Notes: a model not told the origin generated them from the letters alone. Positions 1-6,670 are shown, counted from the first letter of the stretch. The stretch: DNA of 10,700 nt from DATJMJ01 sp035503975 (GCA_035503975.1 DATJST010000082.1:1-10700); one strand, 5' to 3'. Numbers and translations: made by a program.

Positions 1-20
1 AAGGTCAAGTACTACCGTTG

Positions 21-68
21 CCGTGCCGTGCCGTGCCGTGCCGGGCCAGTGCCAGCCGGGCCAGTGCC
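21..68. repeat. Short tandem repeats (5-bp and 15-bp units)
   Basis: Four perfect copies of CCGTG occupy 21-40. They are followed by two near-identical 15-base units starting CCGGGCCAGTGCC at 41 and 56, which share their first 13 bases. The array lies 15 bases beyond the stop codon of the minus-strand MFS gene. No hairpin with a T-run is visible, so I do not call it a terminator. It looks like a slippage-prone simple repeat of unknown role. Confidence 0.8.
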
Positions 69-82
69 CGCCAGCGCAGCCA

Positions 83-1744
83 TCATTCCCGCGGGATCTT
101 CAGTAGCCGCAACATTTCGCGGCGCCATTCCGAGCGTGCGCGAGCGGCCTCGACGGTCTCGGGGTGGACGAACCGCTGGATCGGAGGTTCCTGCCCGCCG
201 GCGTTGAAAGCGAACGCTCGAGCTTCTACTTCCCTGTCCGCGATGCTGTAATGGCCTCGCTGTTGGAGGTACTCCTGCCATGAGGACAGGAGGAAGGTCT
301 CGACAAAGGTACCCGGCTCGGCGGCATCCTGGAACACCCCCCAGCGAGTGGCGCCGAGACGGCGGCGGACCACGCGCAGCCGGGCCATTGCCTGCAAGAA
401 GTCATCCACGTCCTTGACGTTGATCCGGTACTGGAACATCACGAGCACGGGCCCGTCACCCGGGCTGATGTGCGCTCCGGTATCGACAGAAGGGCGGGCA
501 AAGAGCTCCAGGGAGGACCGCGCCACAACGGGCAAGCCGAACCGGGGGATAAGAAGTACACCTGGCACAAATGCGCATGCCGCGATCAACAAAGTGATGC
601 GTAAGGACAGGAAGGTGTCGATAAGGCCGAAGCCAATGCCTCCGACAACTGACGGTGATTGGAGCACGACGTAAAAGAGCGAGAGGGCGCGCGTCTGTAC
701 CCAGTCCGGCGTGACCTGGCGGGCAGCGATGATGAAGGCCACGACGGCACAAACGAAGGAGCCGCCGGCCACGACCAGTACGGGTACCGCGGACCACCGG
801 TTAGGCCATAGCACCAGTGCCACCAGCGCCAGGGCATCAGCCAGTGTCGCCGCCGCCACGATCGCGTCCAGGTGCAGGCGGCCCTGCAGGTGGGGGAGCA
901 TGAGCGAGGCGAGCAAGGCTCCCACCCCGGCGAGCGCCAGTAGGAGCCCGTAGCCGAAGGCGGTCGCGTGCAGGTACTTGGCCGCGTACAGGGGCAATAG
1001 GGCCCCGAGGGCTACCGCGGGTGTCACGAACAGAAATGTCCGGGCGGCAATGGCCCGAAGGCCCGGCGTATTAGAGAAGTAACGCCAGCCCGCCGACATG
1101 GACCCGAGCAAGCTCTCCGTCGCCGTGCCGCCCGGGGTGGACAGGCGCAGGTCCTGGCGGCCGCGCCAGAAGAACAGGAACCCAACCAGAGGGACGATTA
1201 CCGCAGCGCACAAGCCGAAAAACACGGCGCCGCCAGCACTGCGCAGTACGGTACCCCCGAGCACCGGGCCCGCGACCTGACCGATGTTCCACTGGAAGCT
1301 GTCGATGCTCAGGGCAACCGGCACCGCCTCGGCGGGAACGAGGCTGGTCACCGTCGTCCACCAGACCGGAGAGGACGCTCCGTTGGCGAGCCCCATGGCG
1401 GCCAAGCCGATCAGGAGCGTCCCGGGCGAAAGCCAGCCGGCGGCAGAGATAACGGCCAGGAACGCAGCGGATGTGACCAGTAGGAGCTTGGCAAGCAGCA
1501 GGATGCTGCGCCGGTCGCGGGAGTCAGCGGCCGCGCCCGAGAGCAGGACGGCAAAGATACCGGCCAGGGGGCTGGTGGCGGCGGCCATGGTGACCAAGAT
1601 GGGCGAAGTGGTCAAACGCGCCATGATGAACCCGCTAACCAGCGTCATCATCCAAACGCCGGTGCTCGCGAAAACTGCGGTCCCCTCGAGCCACCGGAAG
1701 GCCCGTGCTTTGAGGGGGCTGAACGTCGCGGTCACCAAGCCCAC
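83..1744 (-). CDS. MFS transporter, MFS_3/EntS-like, with C-terminal ABM-like domain
   Basis: This is a major facilitator of 553 residues, probably a proton-driven exporter in the cytoplasmic membrane; its substrate is unknown. About residues 1-415 hold a run of hydrophobic helices, with a motif-A-like loop (ADSRDRR, near residue 75) between helices 2 and 3. About residues 430-530 form a soluble domain of the kind that ends many MFS_3 proteins: a YRI strand, an arginine-rich helix, a WGVFQD strand, then VETFLLSSWQEYLQQ. It resembles the antibiotic-biosynthesis-monooxygenase fold. I chose GTG at 1744 because GAGGG stands seven bases upstream. TTG at 1771 or GTG at 1735 are alternatives; the latter gives an N terminus closer to the family (VTATFSPLK). 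The gene lies 55 bases downstream of the dehydrogenase on the same strand, so co-transcription is possible. The family call is firm; the substrate is not predictable. Confidence 0.88.
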   Translation of the reverse strand: MGLVTATFSPLKARAFRWLEGTAVFASTGVWMMTLVSGFIMARLTTSPILVTMAAATSPLAGIFAVLLSGAAADSRDRRSILLLAKLLLVTSAAFLAVISAAGWLSPGTLLIGLAAMGLANGASSPVWWTTVTSLVPAEAVPVALSIDSFQWNIGQVAGPVLGGTVLRSAGGAVFFGLCAAVIVPLVGFLFFWRGRQDLRLSTPGGTATESLLGSMSAGWRYFSNTPGLRAIAARTFLFVTPAVALGALLPLYAAKYLHATAFGYGLLLALAGVGALLASLMLPHLQGRLHLDAIVAAATLADALALVALVLWPNRWSAVPVLVVAGGSFVCAVVAFIIAARQVTPDWVQTRALSLFYVVLQSPSVVGGIGFGLIDTFLSLRITLLIAACAFVPGVLLIPRFGLPVVARSSLELFARPSVDTGAHISPGDGPVLVMFQYRINVKDVDDFLQAMARLRVVRRRLGATRWGVFQDAAEPGTFVETFLLSSWQEYLQQRGHYSIADREVEARAFAFNAGGQEPPIQRFVHPETVEAARARSEWRREMLRLLKIPRE

Positions 1745-1799
1745 ATAACAGCCCTCGCGACGGGCCGTCAAGTGCTAGGGCAGGCCCCTTGAGAGCGCG

Positions 1800-2846
1800 C
1801 TAAACCAGGGTCGCCATATCGATGACGAAGCGGTAACGCACATCGCTGCGCACTATACGGTCGTAGGCGGTGTTTATGGCGTCGCAGGGAACGACTTCGA
1901 TCTCTGGTAACGTCTTGTGGTCGGCGCAGAAGTCGAGCATTTCCTGGGTTTGCCGGATACCTCCGATCTGTGACCCTGCCAGCGCCCGCCCCCTCGAAGT
2001 CAACGAGCCGACCTTGAACTGGCAGGGCTCAGCGGGCAAGCCGACGATGACCATGCAGCCATCTCGGGCCAAAAGGTCAACATAGGCATCGACGTCCAAT
2101 TTCACTGAGAGCGTGTTGACTATAAGGTCAAACCGGCGAGCCAGTTCGGTGAAAGTGGTCGGGTCGCTCGTGGCGCGGTAGTCAACTGCCCCGAAGCGAA
2201 GCCCGTCGTCGCGCTTGGACAATGTGTGGCTGAGCACTGTAACTTCAGCCCCCATCGCGGCCGCGATCTGCACTCCCATGTGACCGAGGCCGCCCATACC
2301 CACGACGGCGACCCGCTTGCCGGGACCGGCCCCCCAGTGCACCAGCGGGGAGTAGAGCGTGATACCGGCACAGAGCAGGGGAGCGGCCACGTCCAGGCCG
2401 ACGGAGCCCGGGATCCGCAGCACATAGTTCTCGTCGGCCACGATTCGCGCGCTGTACCCGCCGTAGGTCACGTTGCCCTCGTAGTCGGAGGCGTTATATG
2501 TCCACACCGGGCCCTTCTGGCAGTACTGCTCCTCTCCCGCCCGACAGTCGGGGCACTCACGGCACGAGTAGACGTAGCAGCCCACGCCCACCCGATCGCC
2601 CTGCCGAAAGCGGGAGACGGCCTCCCCGGTCGCAGACACGGTGCCGGCAATCTCATGCCCAGGCACCATCGGGAAAATGCCCGGGCCCCACTCCTGGCGC
2701 GCCTGGTGCACGTCGGTGTGGCAGATCCCCGTGTAGGCGATATCGATGACGACGTCGTGCGCGCCCGGATCGCGACGTTCAATGGGCATGTGCTCGAAGT
2801 GCGCCCCCGGGCTCGCCGCCGCCATGGCCATGACTTTGTCAGGCAT
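1800..2846 (-). CDS. Zinc-dependent NADP-type alcohol dehydrogenase / aldehyde reductase (YahK/CAD-like)
   Basis: This cytoplasmic medium-chain dehydrogenase/reductase of 348 residues interconverts primary alcohols and aldehydes. Catalytic zinc ligands are visible as Cys42 (GICHTDVH), His64-Glu65 (VPGHE) and Cys159 (LLCAG). The structural zinc site is Cys95, Cys98, Cys101 and Cys109. The Rossmann loop is GMGGLG at 183-188, followed by SKR (210-212), which in the cinnamyl-alcohol/YahK subgroup fits NADPH preference. TYGGYS and YVLRIP are also typical of that subgroup. The start is ATG 2846, preceded by AAGGAG at eight bases. The open frame continues upstream to about 3419, but that stretch is low-quality, antisense to the next gene, and has no family similarity. 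Family and length are normal; the physiological substrate is unknown. The MFS gene downstream may export a related compound, but this is only suggested by adjacency. Confidence 0.93.
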   Translation of the reverse strand: MPDKVMAMAAASPGAHFEHMPIERRDPGAHDVVIDIAYTGICHTDVHQARQEWGPGIFPMVPGHEIAGTVSATGEAVSRFRQGDRVGVGCYVYSCRECPDCRAGEEQYCQKGPVWTYNASDYEGNVTYGGYSARIVADENYVLRIPGSVGLDVAAPLLCAGITLYSPLVHWGAGPGKRVAVVGMGGLGHMGVQIAAAMGAEVTVLSHTLSKRDDGLRFGAVDYRATSDPTTFTELARRFDLIVNTLSVKLDVDAYVDLLARDGCMVIVGLPAEPCQFKVGSLTSRGRALAGSQIGGIRQTQEMLDFCADHKTLPEIEVVPCDAINTAYDRIVRSDVRYRFVIDMATLV

Positions 2847-2863
2847 GCCTCCTACTCCTTTCC
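2847..2863 (-). promoter_or_regulatory. Strong Shine-Dalgarno site of the alcohol dehydrogenase
   Basis: Read on the minus strand this is GGAAAGGAGTAGGAGGC, directly before ATG 2846. AAGGAG sits eight bases from the start codon. It is the strongest ribosome binding site in the window and fixes the start against the much longer open frame. Confidence 0.8.
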
Positions 2864-3019
2864 AAACCCCCCGCTCACGGCGACGTAGGTTATCAGCTGC
2901 GCACCCTCGGCCCCCGTGCCAAGTTCGCGACTCGTAATGGCACCCGGTGAACTCGCCGTCGTTGGTGGTGCGCCAGGTGGGCGGCGCCGGTGGACGCGCC
3001 GCCGCGCCCGAGCCAGGGC

Positions 3020-3025
3020 TAGAGT
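3020..3025 (+). promoter_or_regulatory. Candidate -10 element of a leaderless transcript
   Basis: TAGAGT fits the actinobacterial TANNNT -10 pattern and ends six bases before GTG 3032. That spacing would put the first transcribed base on or next to the start codon, as in leaderless actinobacterial mRNAs. No convincing -35 element lies 16-19 bases upstream; the nearest resemblance, TGGACG at 2991, is too far away. The dehydrogenase promoter must lie in the same 185-base divergent region, but I could not place it. Confidence 0.4.
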
Positions 3026-3031
3026 AAGGCC

Positions 3032-3079
3032 GTGAACGCCCGGGACGCCTCGGCCCAGTACGTGAGCCTGCGCTCCTGA
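3032..3079 (+). CDS. Possible 15-codon leader ORF coupled to the membrane protein
   Basis: A GTG start gives a 15-residue peptide (MNARDASAQYVSLRS) ending in TGA at 3077-3079. This stop overlaps the ATG of the next gene by one base (TGATG). The next gene has no Shine-Dalgarno site near its ATG, so termination and re-initiation from this ORF would explain how it is translated. A leaderless start is supported by TAGAGT at 3020-3025. The peptide shows no recognisable attenuator composition such as runs of one amino acid. The alternative is chance: 15 codons without a stop is unremarkable in GC-rich DNA. Translation is inferred only from the arrangement. Confidence 0.35.
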   Translation: MNARDASAQYVSLRS

Positions 3080-3645
3080 TGGTCATCGCCGCGATCCCAG
3101 CCCCGCGGAAGCGAAGTCTGGGGCTCATCGCCGTCTTCCTCGCTGGCGCGGCGGTGGCCGCGTCGATAGGGGTGTACGCCAAGCTGCACACTCCGAGCGG
3201 CCGCGCCGTTACCACCTTCGGGTTCTCGGGCATCGTCCAGATGAAGGCCTGGCTGACCACCGTTGCCGTCGCCTTTGTGGTGGTCCAGCTGGTGACCGCG
3301 CTGTGGATGTGGGGGCGGCTGCCGCTTGCCGGGCACGCGCCCGCGGGCGTTGCCATCGTGCACCGCTGGAGCGGCACGCTCGCGTTTGTCATCACGCTGC
3401 CCGTGGCCTTCAGCTGCATCTGGTCCCTCGGCTTCCAGACCTACAGCTGGCGGGTGGTTCTCCACGGGATCTTCGGCTGCTTGTTCTATGGGGCTTATGC
3501 AGCCAAGATGCTTGGCTTACGGGTGAAGGGCCTGCCCGGATGGGCGTTGCCTGTGCTCGGTGGGATGGTGCTCACGTTGCTGATCGGGCTTTGGCTGACG
3601 GCGTCTTTATGGTTCTTCACGCGGCACGGTATGCCGCTGACATGA
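3079..3645 (+). CDS. Five-helix membrane protein paired with Rieske protein (DUF6529-like)
   Basis: This 188-residue protein has five likely transmembrane helices, at about 14-33, 57-78, 99-119, 127-146 and 156-180. Basic residues (Arg10-Lys11-Arg12, Arg80, Arg96, Lys143, Arg148, Lys150) cluster on one side and suggest the N terminus is cytoplasmic. On that model His37, His129 and His183 lie at the outer face and His86 and His95 (VHRWSG) at the inner face. This would fit heme binding as in small b-type cytochromes, but no diagnostic heme motif is visible. It resembles the actinobacterial family DUF6529, which I recall being found next to Rieske genes; I could not check this. The Rieske gene follows after 20 bases, so co-expression is very likely. 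A role as membrane anchor or electron partner of the Rieske protein is an inference. The ATG lacks a clear ribosome site and overlaps the leader ORF. Confidence 0.82.
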   Translation: MVIAAIPAPRKRSLGLIAVFLAGAAVAASIGVYAKLHTPSGRAVTTFGFSGIVQMKAWLTTVAVAFVVVQLVTALWMWGRLPLAGHAPAGVAIVHRWSGTLAFVITLPVAFSCIWSLGFQTYSWRVVLHGIFGCLFYGAYAAKMLGLRVKGLPGWALPVLGGMVLTLLIGLWLTASLWFFTRHGMPLT

Positions 3646-3665
3646 CTCGGAGGGTTTAGTTCGCC

Positions 3666-4139
3666 ATGGCCGACATATCGCGACGCTCGTTCTTCCGGGG
3701 CCTCGCTGTCGCGGGGGCCGCCGGCGTCGTCGGCTACGTTGTTGCCCGCACTACCGACCTAGGCAAAGCGAAACCAGCGGCCGCCAGCAACCCGTACGGC
3801 TACGGCGCCACGACGACGAGCCCCACCACGGGGGGCACGGCCGAGCGAGGCCGCTTTCTCACCGAACTGAGCGCGGTGCCACCCGTGGGCGGTGGTTTGA
3901 TCCTTGCCAGCCAGGCCGTCGTCGTCGTCAGGGAAACGGGCGGGGCTGTGAAGGGGTTCTCTGCGATCTGCACGCACGAAGGGTGCACGGTGGGCACCGT
4001 ACAAGGCGGGATCATCTCCTGCCCGTGCCACGGCAGCGAGTTCAGCGCCGTGACGGGTGCTGTCGTCCAAGGCCCGGCGGCACGGCCGCTGCCCTCTGTG
4101 GACGTCGCCGTGCGGCACGGCGCGGTGTACTTGGTGTAA
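3666..4139 (+). CDS. Tat-exported Rieske [2Fe-2S] protein
   Basis: This is a 157-residue one-electron carrier, probably held at the outer face of the membrane. Residues 5-11 (SRRSFFR) form a twin-arginine signal, followed by a hydrophobic helix (about 13-27). A flexible linker rich in Ala, Thr and Gly runs to about residue 60. The Rieske domain has box I, CTHEGC, with cluster ligands Cys102 and His104, and box II, CPCHGS, with ligands Cys119 and His122. Cys107 and Cys121 can form the stabilising disulfide seen in bc1-type Rieske proteins. A GPAARPLP proline loop follows. The residue after GSE is Phe126, where bc1 Rieske proteins usually have Tyr, so the potential may be lower. GGAGGG lies 11 bases before the ATG, a long spacing. 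There is no cytochrome b or c1 gene here, so this is not a standard bc1 operon. Confidence 0.93.
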   Translation: MADISRRSFFRGLAVAGAAGVVGYVVARTTDLGKAKPAAASNPYGYGATTTSPTTGGTAERGRFLTELSAVPPVGGGLILASQAVVVVRETGGAVKGFSAICTHEGCTVGTVQGGIISCPCHGSEFSAVTGAVVQGPAARPLPSVDVAVRHGAVYLV

Positions 4140-4145
4140 TGAGCT

Positions 4146-4150
4146 GGAGG
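4146..4150 (+). promoter_or_regulatory. Shine-Dalgarno site of the 27-residue peptide
   Basis: GGAGG stands five bases before ATG 4156 and seven bases after the Rieske stop codon. It picks out this internal ATG in a reading frame that is open much further upstream, and it is the best evidence that the short ORF is translated. Confidence 0.65.
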
Positions 4151-4155
4151 TCCTG

Positions 4156-4239
4156 ATGCGTTGGCTACGGGTGCTGCCCACCTGGATCTGGATCGTGGCC
4201 GCCGGCTTCGCTATTGGGGTTTTGGTCGCCCTGTCCTAA
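4156..4239 (+). CDS. Small single-helix membrane peptide in the Rieske operon
   Basis: A 27-residue peptide begins MRWLRVLPTWIWIV and continues as one hydrophobic stretch to its end (GVLVALS). Two arginines and two tryptophans near the N terminus suggest that this end is cytoplasmic, with residues about 8-26 as a single transmembrane helix. It has a near-ideal GGAGG at five bases and starts 16 bases after the Rieske stop, so it looks like the third gene of the operon. Size and position recall the tiny subunits that stabilise respiratory membrane complexes, but I recognise no family. It could be a short accident; the ribosome site plus the fully membrane-like composition make translation more likely than not. 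Confidence 0.6.
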   Translation: MRWLRVLPTWIWIVAAGFAIGVLVALS

Positions 4240-4262
4240 GTGCTGGACGAGCTGGAACGGGC

Positions 4263-5144
4263 ATGATCGACCTCACTCAGACGACGGTCGACTACGCCGT
4301 GCTGGGGGACAACGCCGAGGTGCTACCTAAGCTCCCGGGCGAGTCTTTCCAGCTCGTGTACATCGACCCACCGTTCAACACTGGCAAAGTGCAGCAGCGC
4401 TTGACTGTGCTGACCAACCGGTCCGAGAGCGGCGACCGCCGTGGTTTCGGTGGGCGCACCTATACCACTGTCGAGACCGGCCGCCAGTCGTACCCCGACA
4501 CCTTCGACGACTACCGGGCCTTCATCGCCCCCCGGCTCCACGAGGCGCGCCGTCTTCTTACCCGCGACGGCACGCTGTACTTCCATATCGACTACCGCGA
4601 GGCGCACTACTGCAAGATCCTCCTGGACGAGATATTCGGCCGCGATTGTTTCTTGAACGAGGTGATCTGGGCATACGACTACGGCGGCAGGCCGAGGGAC
4701 AGGTGGCCGGCCAAGCACGACACCATCTTGGTGTACGTGCGCGACCCCGGCCACCATTATTTCGACCAGGACGCGGTAGACAGGATCCCGTACATGGCGC
4801 CCGGTCTCGTGACACAAGACAAGGCGGCACGGGGAAAGCTCCCCACCGACGTGTGGTGGCACACGATCGTTGCGACCAGCGGCAAGGAAAAGACGGGGTA
4901 CCCCAACCAAAAACCGGAGGGCGTGCTGCGCCGGGTGTTGCAGGCGTCGTCCGCGCCCGGCGCCTGGGTCCTCGATTTCTTCGCCGGTAGCGGGACTACG
5001 GGGGCGGTTGCTCGTGCACTCGGGAGGCACTTCGTGCTGGTCGACAACAACCCCGAGGCGCTCCGTGTCACACAGGAGCGCCTGGGCGCGGCCTCGGTTT
5101 GCTACCTGAGGGCGGACGGACGTCCGCTCGCCCGCTCCGGGTGA
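4263..5144 (+). CDS. Solitary beta-class DNA methyltransferase, probably N6-adenine
   Basis: This 293-residue protein of the N6_N4_Mtase (D21) group probably transfers a methyl group from S-adenosylmethionine to DNA. Motif IV, DPPFNTG (35-41), precedes the target-recognition region. The latter is followed by GYPNQKPEGVLRR (motif X-like, 212-224) and motif I, DFFAGSGTTG (238-247). That order (IV, recognition, X, I) defines the beta class. DPPF with NTG is typical of adenine-N6 enzymes, though N4-cytosine cannot be excluded. The start is ATG 4263, 23 bases after the small peptide; GGAACGG before it is a weak ribosome site. The frame is open further upstream but overlaps the peptide gene. No restriction endonuclease, specificity subunit or helicase lies nearby, so it may be an orphan epigenetic methylase. 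Its target sequence cannot be read from the protein. Confidence 0.9.
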   Translation: MIDLTQTTVDYAVLGDNAEVLPKLPGESFQLVYIDPPFNTGKVQQRLTVLTNRSESGDRRGFGGRTYTTVETGRQSYPDTFDDYRAFIAPRLHEARRLLTRDGTLYFHIDYREAHYCKILLDEIFGRDCFLNEVIWAYDYGGRPRDRWPAKHDTILVYVRDPGHHYFDQDAVDRIPYMAPGLVTQDKAARGKLPTDVWWHTIVATSGKEKTGYPNQKPEGVLRRVLQASSAPGAWVLDFFAGSGTTGAVARALGRHFVLVDNNPEALRVTQERLGAASVCYLRADGRPLARSG

Positions 5145-5176
5145 CTACCGAGCACCAAGCTGCCAGACTGGTGACC

Positions 5177-5836
5177 ATGCACCACGAGCTCCGAGTCCTC
5201 GCCGACCCTAATGCTGTGGCCCGTGCGGCAGCCACCTTCGTGGTGGACCTAGCTGCCCAGTCCGTGGAGCAGCGGGGTGGCTTTCACTTCGCCGTCAGCG
5301 GAGGCCACACCCCTTGGTTGATGTTCGCGCAATTGGCCTCCCTGCCGATGCCCTGGGACAAGGTCGTCATTTACCAGGTGGACGAGCGGGTGGCGCCGCC
5401 CGACGACCCGGACCGCAACCTCCACCATCTCCAGCAAGCGCTCGGCGGCGCCCCTGCCGAGGTACGGGCCATGCCGGTCGACGAACACGACCTGGATGCC
5501 GCTGCGGGGTCTTATGCTGCATCGCTGCCGGAACAGTTCGACCTCGTCCATTTAGGCCTCGGCCCGGACGGGCACACCGCTTCGCTCGTCCCCGGTGACC
5601 CGGTGTTGTCGGTGACCGATAGGCTTGTCGCCTTGACGCACCCTTACCAGGGGAGGGTGAGGATGACCCTGACCTACCCGGCTCTCGCCCGCAGCCGTCA
5701 AGTCCTTTGGTTGGTTACCGGCCAAGACAAGAGAAGCGCCCTCGCCAAGCTCATGGCGGGTGACCACAGCATCCCCGCGAGCGGGGTGGAGGCCGGGGCG
5801 TCCGTTGTCATGGCCGACCAGGCGGCCAAGGAATGA
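5177..5836 (+). CDS. pgl: 6-phosphogluconolactonase (DevB type)
   Basis: This 219-residue cytoplasmic enzyme hydrolyses 6-phosphogluconolactone to 6-phosphogluconate, the second step of the oxidative pentose phosphate pathway. The three family signatures are present: SGGHTP (41-46), the DERVAPPDDPDRN segment (69-81), and LGLGPDGHTASLVPG (126-140), whose histidine (133) lies in the active-site loop. Length is a little below the usual 230-260 residues. I chose ATG 5177; GTG 5171 adds two residues, and GTG 5141, overlapping the methyltransferase stop as GTGA, adds 12. None has a strong ribosome site. The usual partners zwf and gnd are not in the window. The next gene overlaps the stop by four bases, so the two are translated together. 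Confidence 0.92.
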   Translation: MHHELRVLADPNAVARAAATFVVDLAAQSVEQRGGFHFAVSGGHTPWLMFAQLASLPMPWDKVVIYQVDERVAPPDDPDRNLHHLQQALGGAPAEVRAMPVDEHDLDAAAGSYAASLPEQFDLVHLGLGPDGHTASLVPGDPVLSVTDRLVALTHPYQGRVRMTLTYPALARSRQVLWLVTGQDKRSALAKLMAGDHSIPASGVEAGASVVMADQAAKE

Positions 5837-6645
5837 GCCCTCCCGTCCGGCTGCTGCTCGCCGATGTCGACGGCACCCTCGTCACCCAAGACAAGGTCCT
5901 CACCGAGCGGGCCATCCAAGCCGTGAAGGATTTGAAAGCGGCTGGCATCGCCTTCGCGATAACCAGTGGCAGGCCGCCGCGCGGCATGTCGATGCTCGTC
6001 GAGCCGCTCGCCATCGAGGCTCCGATTGCCGCTTTCAACGGGGGGGTGTTCACTCGGCCCGACTTGTCGGTGATCGAGCAACGCACCATCCCTGACGACG
6101 TCACCCCTGGGGTGATCGAACTTTTTGACAGCCGCGGGTTGGACGTGTGGGTTTACCGCGGCGCTGACTGGTTCGTACGCAACCTCAAAGCGCCGCACGT
6201 GGACCGTGAGGCGTGGACTGTGAAGTTCGACCCGACGCCCGTGGACAGCTTGGCTGCGGTCTCGGACGGCGTCGCCAAGATCGTTGGCGTATCCGACGAT
6301 CACGACGCTGTCCAAGCCGCCATCGATGCGGCGCGGGACCAGTTCGGCGAGCACGTGTCGGCAGCGCGCTCGCAACCGTACTACGGGGACGTCACTCACC
6401 CTCAGGCTAACAAGGGCTCTGTGGTGGCCTACCTTGTCAAGACCTACGGCTTCACCACCGCCGAGGTCGCGACGATCGGCGACATGCCCAATGACGTGCT
6501 CATGTTCGCGCACTCCGGCCTTAGCATCGCCATGGGCAACGCCAGCCCTGAGGTCCAGCGGGCGGCGCGACGAGTTACCACCTCAAATGAGCAGGAGGGT
6601 TTCGCCAATGCGGTCGAACGCTATGTCCTGCCCATGAGGCCGTGA
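5833..6645 (+). CDS. Cof-type HAD-IIB family phosphatase
   Basis: This 270-residue hydrolase of the haloacid dehalogenase superfamily has a Rossmann-like core and a C2B cap. The nucleophile and acid are Asp11 and Asp13 (DVDGTL). Motif II is TSGR (44-47), motif III is probably Lys194 in NKG, and motif IV is GDMPND (216-221) with the Mg-binding acids. The cap lies at about 84-190. Such enzymes dephosphorylate sugar phosphates and related small metabolites, often with broad range. The ATG overlaps the pgl stop as ATGA, which implies translational coupling and suggests a job in sugar-phosphate handling, but the substrate is unknown. The gene ends 33 bases before the convergent protease gene. Confidence 0.9.
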   Translation: MSPPVRLLLADVDGTLVTQDKVLTERAIQAVKDLKAAGIAFAITSGRPPRGMSMLVEPLAIEAPIAAFNGGVFTRPDLSVIEQRTIPDDVTPGVIELFDSRGLDVWVYRGADWFVRNLKAPHVDREAWTVKFDPTPVDSLAAVSDGVAKIVGVSDDHDAVQAAIDAARDQFGEHVSAARSQPYYGDVTHPQANKGSVVAYLVKTYGFTTAEVATIGDMPNDVLMFAHSGLSIAMGNASPEVQRAARRVTTSNEQEGFANAVERYVLPMRP

Positions 6646-6670
6646 CGCCGCGGCCGTAGCCCAGCCGTCC

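Noticed and set aside
2226..2888. Plus-strand open frame opposite the dehydrogenase
   Set aside because: Histidine- and arginine-rich shadow translation of the dehydrogenase codons, with no domain and no ribosome site.
2847..3419. N-terminal extension of the alcohol dehydrogenase frame (about 190 extra residues)
   Set aside because: It runs antisense through the membrane-protein gene, has no family resemblance, and the AAGGAG site fixes ATG 2846 as the start.
3079..4139. A cytochrome bc1 (qcr) operon
   Set aside because: The Rieske protein is short with a single Tat helix, and neither cytochrome b nor cytochrome c genes are present.
4323..5030. Minus-strand open frame opposite the methyltransferase
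   Set aside because: No recognisable protein features; the plus-strand methylase motifs explain the region.
4263..5144. A restriction-modification or other defence system around the methylase
   Set aside because: No nuclease, helicase, ATPase or specificity subunit is present; the neighbours are redox and sugar-metabolism genes.
5698..6513. Long minus-strand open frame opposite pgl and the HAD gene
   Set aside because: It mirrors two genes with clear catalytic motifs; its translation has no domain and is the usual GC-rich antisense shadow.
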